A stretch of 64,000 nucleotides of DNA from DATBGS01 sp036557885. GTDB taxonomy: Bacteria; Chloroflexota; Ktedonobacteria; Ktedonobacterales; DATBGS01. A program made the position numbers and the translations under genes. This document shows positions 8,775-16,517 of this stretch, piece by piece (the stretch's first letter is position 1; each line of letters starts with the position of its first letter). A model generated the notes under the pieces. That model did not search any database and had not been told where the DNA came from. It saw only the letters and a list, made by a program, of their open reading frames with translations. The stretch covers positions 1-64,000 of the forward strand of contig DATBGS010000059.1 of NCBI GenBank assembly GCA_036557885.1. The letters are read 5' to 3'.

Positions 8775-11141
8775 CTAGGTACTTGCCACCTCGATCTGTT
8801 CCGCGCTCTCGGCAGGTGCCTCATGCACATCCGCCCCTTCAGCCAGATTGATTCTGGGTACCACGCGGTCCAGGGCACGCGGGAACCACCAGTTCCAGTG
8901 GCCCATCAGGCGCATCGCAGCAGGTACCAGGATCACGCGGATGAGCGTTGCATCAATGAAGATCGCGGTAGCCAGGGCGAAGCCGATCTCCTGGGTTTCC
9001 AGCACGCGGGTAAAGGCGAACGAAGCAAAGACGGCAACCATGATCGCGGCTGCCGAGGTGATGGCTCGCGCCGTATGTTGTAGCCCACGCGCAACGGCTT
9101 GCTCATTGCTCCCGACGCGCTCCCATTCCTCCTTCATTCTGCCAATGAGAAACACTTCGTAATCCATAGACAGCCCAAAGAGCAGTGCGAAGGTGAATAG
9201 GGGAAGATAGACCTGCAAATAGCCCGGCGAGGTGAAATGGAAGAGACGCTCGCCCAGGCCATTCTGGAAGACCAGCACCAGCAGACCATAGGCCGCACCT
9301 ACGCTGAGGAGGTTCATCAAGATGGCTTTGAGCGGCAGGAAGAGACTCCGAAAGATCAGTGTGAGGAAGAGGAACGAGAGGCCGAGCACCAGACCCAACA
9401 CCAGCGGCAGTTTCCGTAACGACTCATCGGACATATCCACGATTTGCGCCGAGAACCCGCCCACGTACATATTCACCTGGGCCTGTTCCTGTGTCTGGGG
9501 AATGATGGTGCTGCGGATGTGCCGCACGAGTTGAACGGCCTCGTTGGAGTCCGAGGCGGCGCGTGGAATCACCGTCACAATGGTAACATCCCCTCCCCGC
9601 GACAGGTTGACCAGATAGCCAAGTTCTGCGGCTCCCTGCGGCTGAGACGCTACCGCCGCGAGCGCGGCAGCAGAGTGATTGCCAGCCACTTGATCGAGCA
9701 GGTCTGTCACCGATGCGACACTCGCTACCGCTGGGTCAGCCTTGAGCGCGGTTGTCAGTTGTGCCACGATGTTCAGATCAGCATCGTTCAAGGGGCCATG
9801 CTTGCTCTCCACACCAATCTGAATAGGCGAAATGGCTCCCTGGCTAAACTGCTGCTGTAAAATGGTCAATCCTTTCCCCACCGGTTCGTTGCTGATAGCG
9901 CCTGCGCCCAGGTTAATGCCCAACCGAATTTGAAAGAGCGGGGCCGCCAGCAGCACCAGGAGCGCAAACGAGAACAGCGCCCACAGCAGCGGGCGGCGCA
10001 TGATGCCCTGTGCCCACCGCGCCCAGAAGCCATGTTCGGGGCCAGTGTGTTCGATGGTCTGGCGCAGGAAGGGAAGTGACAAACGGTTGACCCTGCGACC
10101 GAGCAGCGTCAGGATGGCTGGCAAGAGGGTCAGCGCCACCGCCAGCATCACCGCAACAGTCACCATCGCCCCAGAGGCGATGTCGGCAAAAATCTTCATG
10201 TTGACCAGATACATGCTGGCAAGGGAGATCAGCACAATAACGCCAGAGCAAAAGATCATCTTGCCCGTCGTTGCCAGCGTCTGCGCCACCGCCTCATCCC
10301 GACTGGAGCGACGGCCTAACTCTTCCCGATAGCGGGTGATGAGAAAGAGGGAATAATCAATGCCCACCCCCAACCCAATCATGGGGGCAATGATTTCAAT
10401 GAACAAGCCAAAGCTGGTGAAGAGGGTTAGAATCCCCAGGACGCCAAACGCGACCACTACGCCAACGAGCGCCAACAGCAGCGGCAGACCTGCTGCCACC
10501 AGCGAACCAAAGGCCACCACCAGAACGAGCAAAGCAATGGGCAGCCCCAGACGCTCGGACTGCTCCAGGTCGGCTTCTTCCTGAGTAGCCAGCGCAAGAT
10601 TTACTCCCGTATTCCCTGTGAGGTAGACCTGGACTTGCGACGTAGCGGCGGATTGGGCCGCCTGAGCAAGCTTGGGAACCAGTGCTTGCAAGGCATTGTC
10701 ATCTCCGCGCAGGCCAACCAGCGCCAGCGCGGCATGCTGATCAGAGGAGACTTGCCCCTGGGCCTCTTGATCGAGTGGGCTGATCACAGCTACCACGCCC
10801 GGTTCTTTAGCGATGGTCTGAACGGCCTGGGCCACGACCTGTTGATAGGCCGCATCCTGGATGGTGAGCGTGTCTGAGTGAAAGACAAGCAAATCCTGTT
10901 CGGAAAATGCGTGCGCAAAGCGCTGCTGGAGGAGGGTTTGCACCTGCTGCGAATCGGACCCGTTCACATCCAGCGGAAAACCTGTCAGGCTCTTCTGGAA
11001 ACGTGGGATCAGCAGAATGCCGCCGCCCAGCAAGATCACCCAGCAAATGATGACGAACCAGCGATGGTGAGCCAGCAGCAAGCCAAAGCGATAGAATACC
11101 GATGGCCTGCTGCCAGCTTTGTTTGTTTTTTCGGGTGGCAT
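8775..11141 (-). CDS. MMPL/RND-family exporter
   Basis: 788 residues from ATG 11141 with AAGGAG eight bases before. The topology is that of MMPL transporters: one transmembrane segment near residue 20, a large extracytoplasmic loop (about 50-185), a block of five or six helices with the motif IAPMIGLGVGIDYSLFLITRYREE, then a second half repeating the plan with LFGLSMDYEVFLIGRMKEEW. Such proteins export lipids, siderophores or drugs using the proton gradient. It lies between two paralogous sensor/regulator pairs on the same strand, which suggests that one or both control it. Gaps to both neighbours are 150-225 bases, so it likely has its own promoter. Confidence 0.88.
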   Translation of the reverse strand: MPPEKTNKAGSRPSVFYRFGLLLAHHRWFVIICWVILLGGGILLIPRFQKSLTGFPLDVNGSDSQQVQTLLQQRFAHAFSEQDLLVFHSDTLTIQDAAYQQVVAQAVQTIAKEPGVVAVISPLDQEAQGQVSSDQHAALALVGLRGDDNALQALVPKLAQAAQSAATSQVQVYLTGNTGVNLALATQEEADLEQSERLGLPIALLVLVVAFGSLVAAGLPLLLALVGVVVAFGVLGILTLFTSFGLFIEIIAPMIGLGVGIDYSLFLITRYREELGRRSSRDEAVAQTLATTGKMIFCSGVIVLISLASMYLVNMKIFADIASGAMVTVAVMLAVALTLLPAILTLLGRRVNRLSLPFLRQTIEHTGPEHGFWARWAQGIMRRPLLWALFSFALLVLLAAPLFQIRLGINLGAGAISNEPVGKGLTILQQQFSQGAISPIQIGVESKHGPLNDADLNIVAQLTTALKADPAVASVASVTDLLDQVAGNHSAAALAAVASQPQGAAELGYLVNLSRGGDVTIVTVIPRAASDSNEAVQLVRHIRSTIIPQTQEQAQVNMYVGGFSAQIVDMSDESLRKLPLVLGLVLGLSFLFLTLIFRSLFLPLKAILMNLLSVGAAYGLLVLVFQNGLGERLFHFTSPGYLQVYLPLFTFALLFGLSMDYEVFLIGRMKEEWERVGSNEQAVARGLQHTARAITSAAAIMVAVFASFAFTRVLETQEIGFALATAIFIDATLIRVILVPAAMRLMGHWNWWFPRALDRVVPRINLAEGADVHEAPAESAEQIEVAST

Positions 11142-11230
11142 GAGAGGAACTCCTTTGTTGTTTTTCACCAATTGTGTGTGTGCGCCGTACTCATGGCACG
11201 TCGCTTATTTCTAATGTAGTTGGTGAGGTG

Positions 11231-11277
11231 TTCCCGCCGCATGAGGCACATTCCCAATTGGATGGGAAGTTCTTCCC
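11231..11277. promoter_or_regulatory. Cluster of TTCCC half-sites upstream of the exporter gene
   Basis: TTCCC occurs at 11231, 11251 and 11273 and its complement GGGAA at 11264-11268. The pair TTCCCA-N6-TGGGAA (11251-11268) is a perfect inverted repeat. Spacings of 20-22 bases put the sites about two helical turns apart. The position, between the regulator gene ending at 11366 and the exporter starting at 11141, suits a response-regulator operator. Function is inferred. Confidence 0.4.
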
Positions 11278-11365
11278 GCTTCTTTCAGGATTGCCAGTTT
11301 GCTAAAGCGGCCTGGCCCTTCAGAGGAGAGATCTGAGCCTGTTAGAGCAGCCAACCGGGATGGCC

Positions 11366-12010
11366 TTACCTCCACCCTGCCTCGCGGGCGCGGATGATTG
11401 CCTGCGCCCGGTCTGCGACCTGGAGCTTGTTGAAGATGTTGGAGACATGGTTGCGCACTGTTTTCTGACTCAGGACGAGGCGGCTAGCAATCTCGCCATT
11501 GCTGCATCCCTGGGCAAGCAGCCCCAGAACCTCTCGTTCCCGGTCAGTCAGTTCAGGAAAGGCGAGCGGGAGCGGGGCCTGTCCCAGCGCTACGAAATAC
11601 TGTGTCAGCCGCTGGGCAATGGCCGGGCTGAAGATTGCCTCGCCGTGACTGACCGCGTGAATGGCGCGTAGAATCTCCGTCTGATCGGCTCCCTTGAGCA
11701 GATAGCCCCGCGCGCCCGCTCGCATGGCTGCAAACACCGAATCGTCTTCTTCAAACATCGTCAAAACCAGAATGCCAACATGCGGGCTGGTGTGCAGAAT
11801 AGTTCGGGTGGCTTCAATGCCGTTCAATCCGGGCATGTGCAGGTCCATGAGAATGACATCGGGCTGGAGCGCCGCTGCTTGAGCAATCGCTTCCTCTCCG
11901 GTGGCAACTTCTCCTACCACCTCGGTTTCCGGCACCGAATGGAGCAGGGTCCGCACCCCGTCACGAAAGAGGGGATGGTCGTCAGCGATGAGGACACGAA
12001 TGCGTTCCAA
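11366..12010 (-). CDS. NarL/FixJ-type response regulator
   Basis: 214 residues with TTG start; AAAGGAG overlaps the last codons of the kinase gene and the stop-to-start gap is three bases, so the pair is coupled. Receiver domain with acceptor D56 in ILMDLHMPG, and LuxR-type HTH with ELTDREREVLGLLAQGCSNGEIA and TVRNHVSNIFNKLQV. The recognition helix differs little from that of the paralogue at 5738-6385, so the two may share targets. It lies directly upstream of the MMPL exporter gene on the same strand. Confidence 0.9.
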   Translation of the reverse strand: MERIRVLIADDHPLFRDGVRTLLHSVPETEVVGEVATGEEAIAQAAALQPDVILMDLHMPGLNGIEATRTILHTSPHVGILVLTMFEEDDSVFAAMRAGARGYLLKGADQTEILRAIHAVSHGEAIFSPAIAQRLTQYFVALGQAPLPLAFPELTDREREVLGLLAQGCSNGEIASRLVLSQKTVRNHVSNIFNKLQVADRAQAIIRAREAGWR

Positions 12011-12013
12011 GGG

Positions 12014-14137
12014 TCACTCCTTTGCTAATGGAAGCTGCGCCAGAACGCGGGTGCCTCCTGTTGCTCCGGTGCTAATGACACACGTCCCGCCCAACTCGGC
12101 TGCCCGTTCCCGCATCGAGGCGAGTCCGATGCCAACCTGGGGCTGGCTCGGCAGCCCCAGTCCATCGTCAATCACTTCGATTGACAGCGCGTCGGCCAGT
12201 GCAAGCCGCACGCAGCAAGTCTGTGCCTGCGCGTGTCGTGCCACATTGGTCAGCGCCTCTAGCACAATCCGGTAGGCCGCCACCTCCACCGCTGCCGGTA
12301 GCGCTGGAAGCTGGGGCGGGGCTTCGATCGCCACCTGGACCCCGTTCAGGTGGCGATACTGCATGGCCTGCTCCCGCAGCGCCGATACCAGGCCCAGTTC
12401 ATCTAGCGCGGGGGGGCGCAGGTCATACACTAGCCGCCGAATGTCGGCAATCGTGGCCTGCATCTGTGCCTTCATCTCCGCTAGTAGCAGGTCCACCGCC
12501 GCTGGCTGCTGTGTCAGCAGGTTCCGAGCGGCATCCAGCTTAAGGGTCAGGCTCGCCAGGGTGGGTCCCAGGCCGTCATGCAGATCGCGCCGCAAGCGAC
12601 GGCGCTCCTCTTCGCGGGTCGTGACCAGCCGCTCGCGTGAGCGCTGGAGATCAGCGGTAAGCTGGACGGCATGGGCGGCGATCCCGGCTTGATGCGCCAG
12701 ATCAGCGAGTAATCTCCGGTCGGCAGCAGTGAAGCCTTCGCCTGGGGCGCGTGGGGCCAGGTGGAACTGGCCGATGGTTTCTGTCTGGTAGACCAGCGGC
12801 AAGATGAGCGGCTCCGTCTGGGGCAGCCCATAGGCGGCAGTGGTGATAAATGCCTCACCTTGTTTTAAGGCCAGCGCGACATAGGGGAGCTTGAGGGCTT
12901 GCGCGACGGTTTCGACGATGGTTGGCAGAATCGCCTCAGCAGCCAGCGTGGTTTCCAAACGGCTCAAGAGGCGCGAAAGGACAGTATATGGCTCATCGCG
13001 TTCGCCATACATGAGATGATTGATCAACCGCTGGAGCCGCGCGCGCAGCGGTTGGAAGAGAACCGCGATGAGGCCCGTCGCCAGCAAGGGAAAGAGGCCA
13101 TCTGCATCGCTTCGCACCAGGGCGCTGAGCAGGTTGACGACCAGCACATACCCGCTCACTACCAGGATCGTCAGCGTTCCATATACCAGCGTCCGATTGA
13201 TGATGAGGTCAATCTCCCACAGCCGGTAGCGCAGGATGGCAAACCCAAACAAGAGCGGGATCAAGAGCCCCAGGCAGGAGATGATGGTCCCCACAGCGAG
13301 CCGATAGAGCGATCCATAAGGCGAATGGGGGTCGGCGAGCATTGAGAAGATCAAAGGAGGCAATTCTCCCCCAAATCCGAGCGTGACGAGCACGGCAAGA
13401 CCGAAGACCACCCACTTGGTCTGCTGGCGCTCCAGTGGACTGGACACTCGCCGGTAGCGGTGAAGTTGGACGATCACAAGCGTCGCCAGCTCGCCGAGGA
13501 AGATGAGAACGCCAAGCCAGCCAACCGGAGTAGTGAGCGTGAGAGGCGCGAGGAAAGCCGTAGGGACGAGTCCTGCGAGCAACGCCACGCTGCTCCAGCG
13601 CATCCAATGCGGAGCAAACTGCCCGCTTGGAAACAAGAGAAAGACCAGCACGAACAAGGTATTAGAAAGGAAAAATAGGCATTCGTTGGGCACCTGCCAA
13701 GAGGAGGGACTCGCCAGAATGGTGCTTGTCGCATTGAGAGGGCCTAACGTCACGAGCATAAGTGCGACCAACATCGCCATCCGGTCATGGGATCTGCGCC
13801 AGACGATCACAGTGCTAACTACCACACACTCCACCATGATGGCAAGGGTGAGGGCGATCATAGACGCTGTGTAATCACCCGGAGACAAGCCTATCCCTTT
13901 GAGCGCTTCTACTTGTTCAGAAGAGAGTTGCTGGGAGGAGACAGCGCAGACCGTCCCAGCACAGGGAGTGTGCAATTGTGCCACGTACACCGGAAGGGAG
14001 GCTCCGAAGATCACGAGGGTGAGAATGACCAGCGCGAGCCACGCGCCTCTGGCGAGCAGAAGCCAGCGCCCCCGCAAGTGTATATCGCCGGTGTGGGAAC
14101 GGCTCTCTGTTTTGGTTGGTGCTGGTGCTACACTCAT
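12014..14137 (-). CDS. Multi-pass sensor histidine kinase, HisKA_3/NarX class (paralogue)
   Basis: 707 residues from ATG 14137 (AAGGA eight bases before). About ten membrane segments in the first ~370 residues, including an extracytoplasmic loop with two cysteines (HTPCAGTVCAVSS) that could form a disulfide, then a GAF-like region, the H-box RRLRRDLHDGLGPTLASL and ATPase motifs EALTNVARHAQ and VGIGLASMRERAAELGG. It pairs with the regulator three bases downstream. Compared with the paralogue at 6385-8622, the cytoplasmic half is conserved and the membrane half diverges, which suggests different signals feeding a common output. Confidence 0.88.
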   Translation of the reverse strand: MSVAPAPTKTESRSHTGDIHLRGRWLLLARGAWLALVILTLVIFGASLPVYVAQLHTPCAGTVCAVSSQQLSSEQVEALKGIGLSPGDYTASMIALTLAIMVECVVVSTVIVWRRSHDRMAMLVALMLVTLGPLNATSTILASPSSWQVPNECLFFLSNTLFVLVFLLFPSGQFAPHWMRWSSVALLAGLVPTAFLAPLTLTTPVGWLGVLIFLGELATLVIVQLHRYRRVSSPLERQQTKWVVFGLAVLVTLGFGGELPPLIFSMLADPHSPYGSLYRLAVGTIISCLGLLIPLLFGFAILRYRLWEIDLIINRTLVYGTLTILVVSGYVLVVNLLSALVRSDADGLFPLLATGLIAVLFQPLRARLQRLINHLMYGERDEPYTVLSRLLSRLETTLAAEAILPTIVETVAQALKLPYVALALKQGEAFITTAAYGLPQTEPLILPLVYQTETIGQFHLAPRAPGEGFTAADRRLLADLAHQAGIAAHAVQLTADLQRSRERLVTTREEERRRLRRDLHDGLGPTLASLTLKLDAARNLLTQQPAAVDLLLAEMKAQMQATIADIRRLVYDLRPPALDELGLVSALREQAMQYRHLNGVQVAIEAPPQLPALPAAVEVAAYRIVLEALTNVARHAQAQTCCVRLALADALSIEVIDDGLGLPSQPQVGIGLASMRERAAELGGTCVISTGATGGTRVLAQLPLAKE

Positions 14138-14195
14138 CTCCCTGATCCTTGTGTGCTGCCCTGGCTGGCTGCTGGGGATGATGTTGTTCACGCCT

Positions 14196-14201
14196 ATTAT
14201 A
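14196..14201 (-). promoter_or_regulatory. -10 box of the second kinase, next to element B
   Basis: A perfect TATAAT on the minus strand, 59 bases upstream of the ATG at 14137. The end hairpin of the tnpB element (14211-14226) starts nine bases further upstream, so any -35 hexamer at normal spacing falls inside the element. Confidence 0.5.
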
Positions 14202-14210
14202 GTATCCAAT

Positions 14211-14226
14211 CACTAGCGAACTAGTG
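14211..14226 (-). repeat. Right-end hairpin of element B
   Basis: Read on the minus strand, CACTAG-TTCG-CTAGTG: a perfect 6-bp stem with the same TTCG loop as copy A, differing by a compensating pair (C-G here, A-T in copy A). The tnpB stop codon lies inside its 3' arm. It probably marks the 3' end of the guide RNA scaffold and a TnpA recognition site. Confidence 0.55.
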
Positions 14227-15493
14227 ATGAGTTGGTACTGCAACCTGGATTGCTTGCGCCCCTGGCAAGTCTGACCGAACCCAAGGTTACCTGTACTGGC
14301 GCAACTACGGGCGCCTCTATCCCCCTGCCAAAGGCGTCAGGGACTGCTTTTCGGAGCGTATTGTACGACCCGTTCACATCCGCATGGAGCGTTCGCCCGC
14401 CGCTGGCCCGATACAGCCCGCGCTTGACCCGTTTGCCGCTAAACTCGTACTTGCGTGGGTGGCTCCCATCATAGACCGGCAAGGCATCCCGATCAAGAAA
14501 GCTGGCCTTGGAAGTGTAGCTTTCTTCCTGCACAATAACCGCGATCCCCACAAGTTGCGCTTTGTAGGTCAACAGTTCGATAAAGCGCGCGTGGGGAATC
14601 TGGACAAAGTGTTGATTATTCACCTTGCCCATGTTGACTTCTTGCTTCCACAGCAGATTCTTGCCAACAATGAGCGTGCCGATGCCTTCCTGTAAGAGCA
14701 CGTCAATGATGTAACGGCTCCCCGTGTGCAGAGCGTGCTGAATTTTCCGATTGCGACGGGTCGTTAATCGTTCCATCCGTCGCGTGCTGCCCGGATGTCC
14801 CAAGGCTTCCTGAAGCTCGGCACGCCGTTTGTTGTAGAACTGGTTGGTAGATTTGAGGGGGCGTCCGTTAACAAGCCGGGGCACAAAGCCCTTCTTGTTT
14901 GAAGTTAACGCGGCCAGCACATCTACTCCTAAGTCGACAGCGGCGTACAGGGTCGAATCGCAGGAGGGCAGGGCTTCTGTCTGCTGGTAGACCACTTCCA
15001 CCACATAGAAGCCAGGCTGAGGGACGAGACGGACTTGCGCGATACGGGTCCGTTTGGTCTGAATGGTGATGGGCAACTTCGAGGGGCAAATCTCTCCTCG
15101 TCGCAAGGCCGCTGTTCCCAGGGCTTGCGTCGTGTAAATCAGCACCTGCCGCCCATCGGTTTTGTCCTTGTAGTGGGGCATCTTAGGCCGTCCCACAAAC
15201 TTGGACGGGTCTTCCCGATAGGCTACCAGCGCGGCAAAGTAACTCTGCCAGTTCTTGTCCAGCAGTTTCAAGACCTGCTGGGCAACCTTGGCAGGGAGCG
15301 CTTTGTAGGCTTCATGGTGCTTCATCTGGTGATAAACGGCCTGATACTCCAGATAGTGCCCCTCCCAGATGAAGGACTGGCGAATCAGATACAGCGCGGC
15401 ATTGTAGAGGTTTTTGGCGGCAAAGGACGCCTCATCTATGGGTGCAAAGCGCGGGTCACGACGGGCGATGACGTGCTGTTCGACCAGTTGCAT
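14213..15493 (-). CDS. tnpB: TnpB-family RNA-guided nuclease
   Basis: 426 residues from ATG 15493 (MQLVEQHV), preceded by GAGGAGGAG; a longer upstream frame exists but conflicts with the RHH gene. Family blocks: AAVDLGVDVLAAL (RuvC-I Asp), LIVGKNLLWKQEVNMG, VQEESYTSKASFLD and ADVNGSYNTL (RuvC-III Asp). The canonical second glutamate is a glycine and the zinc-ribbon cysteines are absent, as in copy A; the reading frame is otherwise intact. The last ~25 residues run into the end hairpin because the earlier TGA of copy A is missing. TnpB is expected to cut DNA guided by RNA from the element end and so retain the element. Confidence 0.88.
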   Translation of the reverse strand: MQLVEQHVIARRDPRFAPIDEASFAAKNLYNAALYLIRQSFIWEGHYLEYQAVYHQMKHHEAYKALPAKVAQQVLKLLDKNWQSYFAALVAYREDPSKFVGRPKMPHYKDKTDGRQVLIYTTQALGTAALRRGEICPSKLPITIQTKRTRIAQVRLVPQPGFYVVEVVYQQTEALPSCDSTLYAAVDLGVDVLAALTSNKKGFVPRLVNGRPLKSTNQFYNKRRAELQEALGHPGSTRRMERLTTRRNRKIQHALHTGSRYIIDVLLQEGIGTLIVGKNLLWKQEVNMGKVNNQHFVQIPHARFIELLTYKAQLVGIAVIVQEESYTSKASFLDRDALPVYDGSHPRKYEFSGKRVKRGLYRASGGRTLHADVNGSYNTLRKAVPDAFGRGIEAPVVAPVQVTLGSVRLARGASNPGCSTNSSLVR

Positions 15494-15644
15494 CCGTCTC
15501 CTCCTCTCGAAGCGCGTGTTCAATGAGCCACAGCACATCTTTGTTGAAAGAACGTCGCTCCTTGTCCGCATGCGCTCGCACCCGCTCCAATAAATCGAGT
15601 GGGAAATACACCGACATCCGTTGGATTCTGCGTTCTTGTTCCAT
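15456..15644 (-). CDS. Small ribbon-helix-helix (Arc/MetJ-type) protein
   Basis: 62 residues. After a short basic start (MEQERRIQRMS) comes the strand VYFPLDLLERVRAHADKERRSFNKDVLWLIEHALREE, the beta-helix-helix pattern of RHH DNA-binding proteins. It overlaps the tnpB start by 38 bases in another frame and is read first from the promoter at 15651-15679, so it likely represses that promoter. The ATG at 15644 sits six bases after the -10 box, so the transcript would have almost no leader. Overlap of unrelated frames and the small size leave some doubt, but motif and promoter position agree. Confidence 0.7.
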   Translation of the reverse strand: MEQERRIQRMSVYFPLDLLERVRAHADKERRSFNKDVLWLIEHALREEETDATGRTARHRPS

Positions 15645-15650
15645 GATGCT

Positions 15651-15679
15651 AATATAGCATTTCTACAACGCTTTGTCAA
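15651..15679 (-). promoter_or_regulatory. Near-consensus sigma-70 promoter of the RHH-tnpB pair
   Basis: On the minus strand TTGACA (15674-15679), a 17-base spacer and TATATT (15651-15656). The expected start of transcription coincides with the A of the ATG at 15644, giving a leaderless message for the RHH gene. TGCTATATTAGCA around the -10 box is palindromic and could be the operator. Confidence 0.7.
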
Positions 15680-15783
15680 GAAGCAGGAAACGCAAGAAAA
15701 CGCACCAATTCGCTAGAAATCCTATGAACGTTTATAATACTTCCTGCTCAGCTAGCACAAAATCGCTCGCCTGGTTCAGTTGC

Positions 15784-15811
15784 CTCCTGCTCCTCCCCAG
15801 AGGAGCAGGAG
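15784..15811 (-). terminator. 12-bp hairpin after the membrane protein gene
   Basis: CTCCTGCTCCTC, loop CCCA and the exact complement, starting 22 bases after the stop of the gene at 15833-16483. There is no run of T on either strand, so it may stop transcription with help or protect the 3' end. Confidence 0.5.
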
Positions 15812-15832
15812 ACAGCTTTAGCTACCGTTTCC

Positions 15833-16483
15833 TCACCCATGCACCAGGAGCAATATCCCAATCAGCAAGGGTGGGATGTAGTGGAAAAGCGGGAGATTAT
15901 CCCCCGTGATGAGCAACAGGGCCAGCATGGCGACGCTGAAGAGCAGCGTTGCCCACCCTGCCCACGCGGGCAAGAGTTCGATCCGCAGCAATGACCCTCC
16001 GTAAGACGCCAGCGCCAGGAACCCGATGGCGGCATAGGTAAAGAAGAGCACGAAGGCAAACTTCGCCAGCGGCTCGTAGTAGGTCGGCACCGTCCCCGTC
16101 GCGGCGAACTCCTGTGCAGCCCATCCGCCGACCACACCGCGAAAGGCCGAGAAGATCACCCACAGGCCCGCAGCCAGGAGCAAGCCAACCAGCCCCAGGC
16201 GAGAGAATACCTGCTCCTTTGCTTCTTCCAGGATCGTTGTAAACAGGCTCAGTCCGGCCAGGAGCACGACGAAAGCGGTGCCTGTGAAGATATTGCCCCA
16301 GCGCCAGGCGTTCGGATTATTGGCAATAGCCTGCAATTGTGCTTGTATAGGCAAGGTGTAGATGTTCCAGTTCCCCTTCTCGCCAAAAATTGGGAGGCTT
16401 GCACCGATGCCGAACAAGATACCGGCTACTATCAGCAGCACACCAGTAAGACGGTATGCGTTGAAAAAGTTCAATACCCCCAT
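15833..16483 (-). CDS. Integral membrane protein of unknown function
   Basis: 216 residues with about six hydrophobic segments: residues 12-30, 66-85, 97-118, 137-160, 167-187 and 193-214. AAGGAGG precedes the ATG. The extracytoplasmic loop after the first helix (EKGNWNIYTLPIQAQLQ) and the general plan recall DUF4386-like proteins, but I cannot assign it firmly. It is the last of three minus-strand genes starting at 17806, with a 34-base gap from the cupredoxin gene, and is followed by a hairpin. Confidence 0.65.
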   Translation of the reverse strand: MGVLNFFNAYRLTGVLLIVAGILFGIGASLPIFGEKGNWNIYTLPIQAQLQAIANNPNAWRWGNIFTGTAFVVLLAGLSLFTTILEEAKEQVFSRLGLVGLLLAAGLWVIFSAFRGVVGGWAAQEFAATGTVPTYYEPLAKFAFVLFFTYAAIGFLALASYGGSLLRIELLPAWAGWATLLFSVAMLALLLITGDNLPLFHYIPPLLIGILLLVHG

Positions 16484-16517
16484 AGTGCCTCCTTGTAGCG
16501 ACCTGTGGTGCGGTTGC

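Larger units (their letters stand above)
14211..15700 (-). mobile_element. RHH-tnpB IS200/IS605-type element, copy B
   Basis: Contains a small ribbon-helix-helix gene, a full tnpB and the end hairpin, and has its own promoter at 15651-15679. No tnpA is present. The left boundary was placed just beyond the promoter and is approximate; no inverted repeat or target duplication was found, as expected for this family. Confidence 0.65.
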
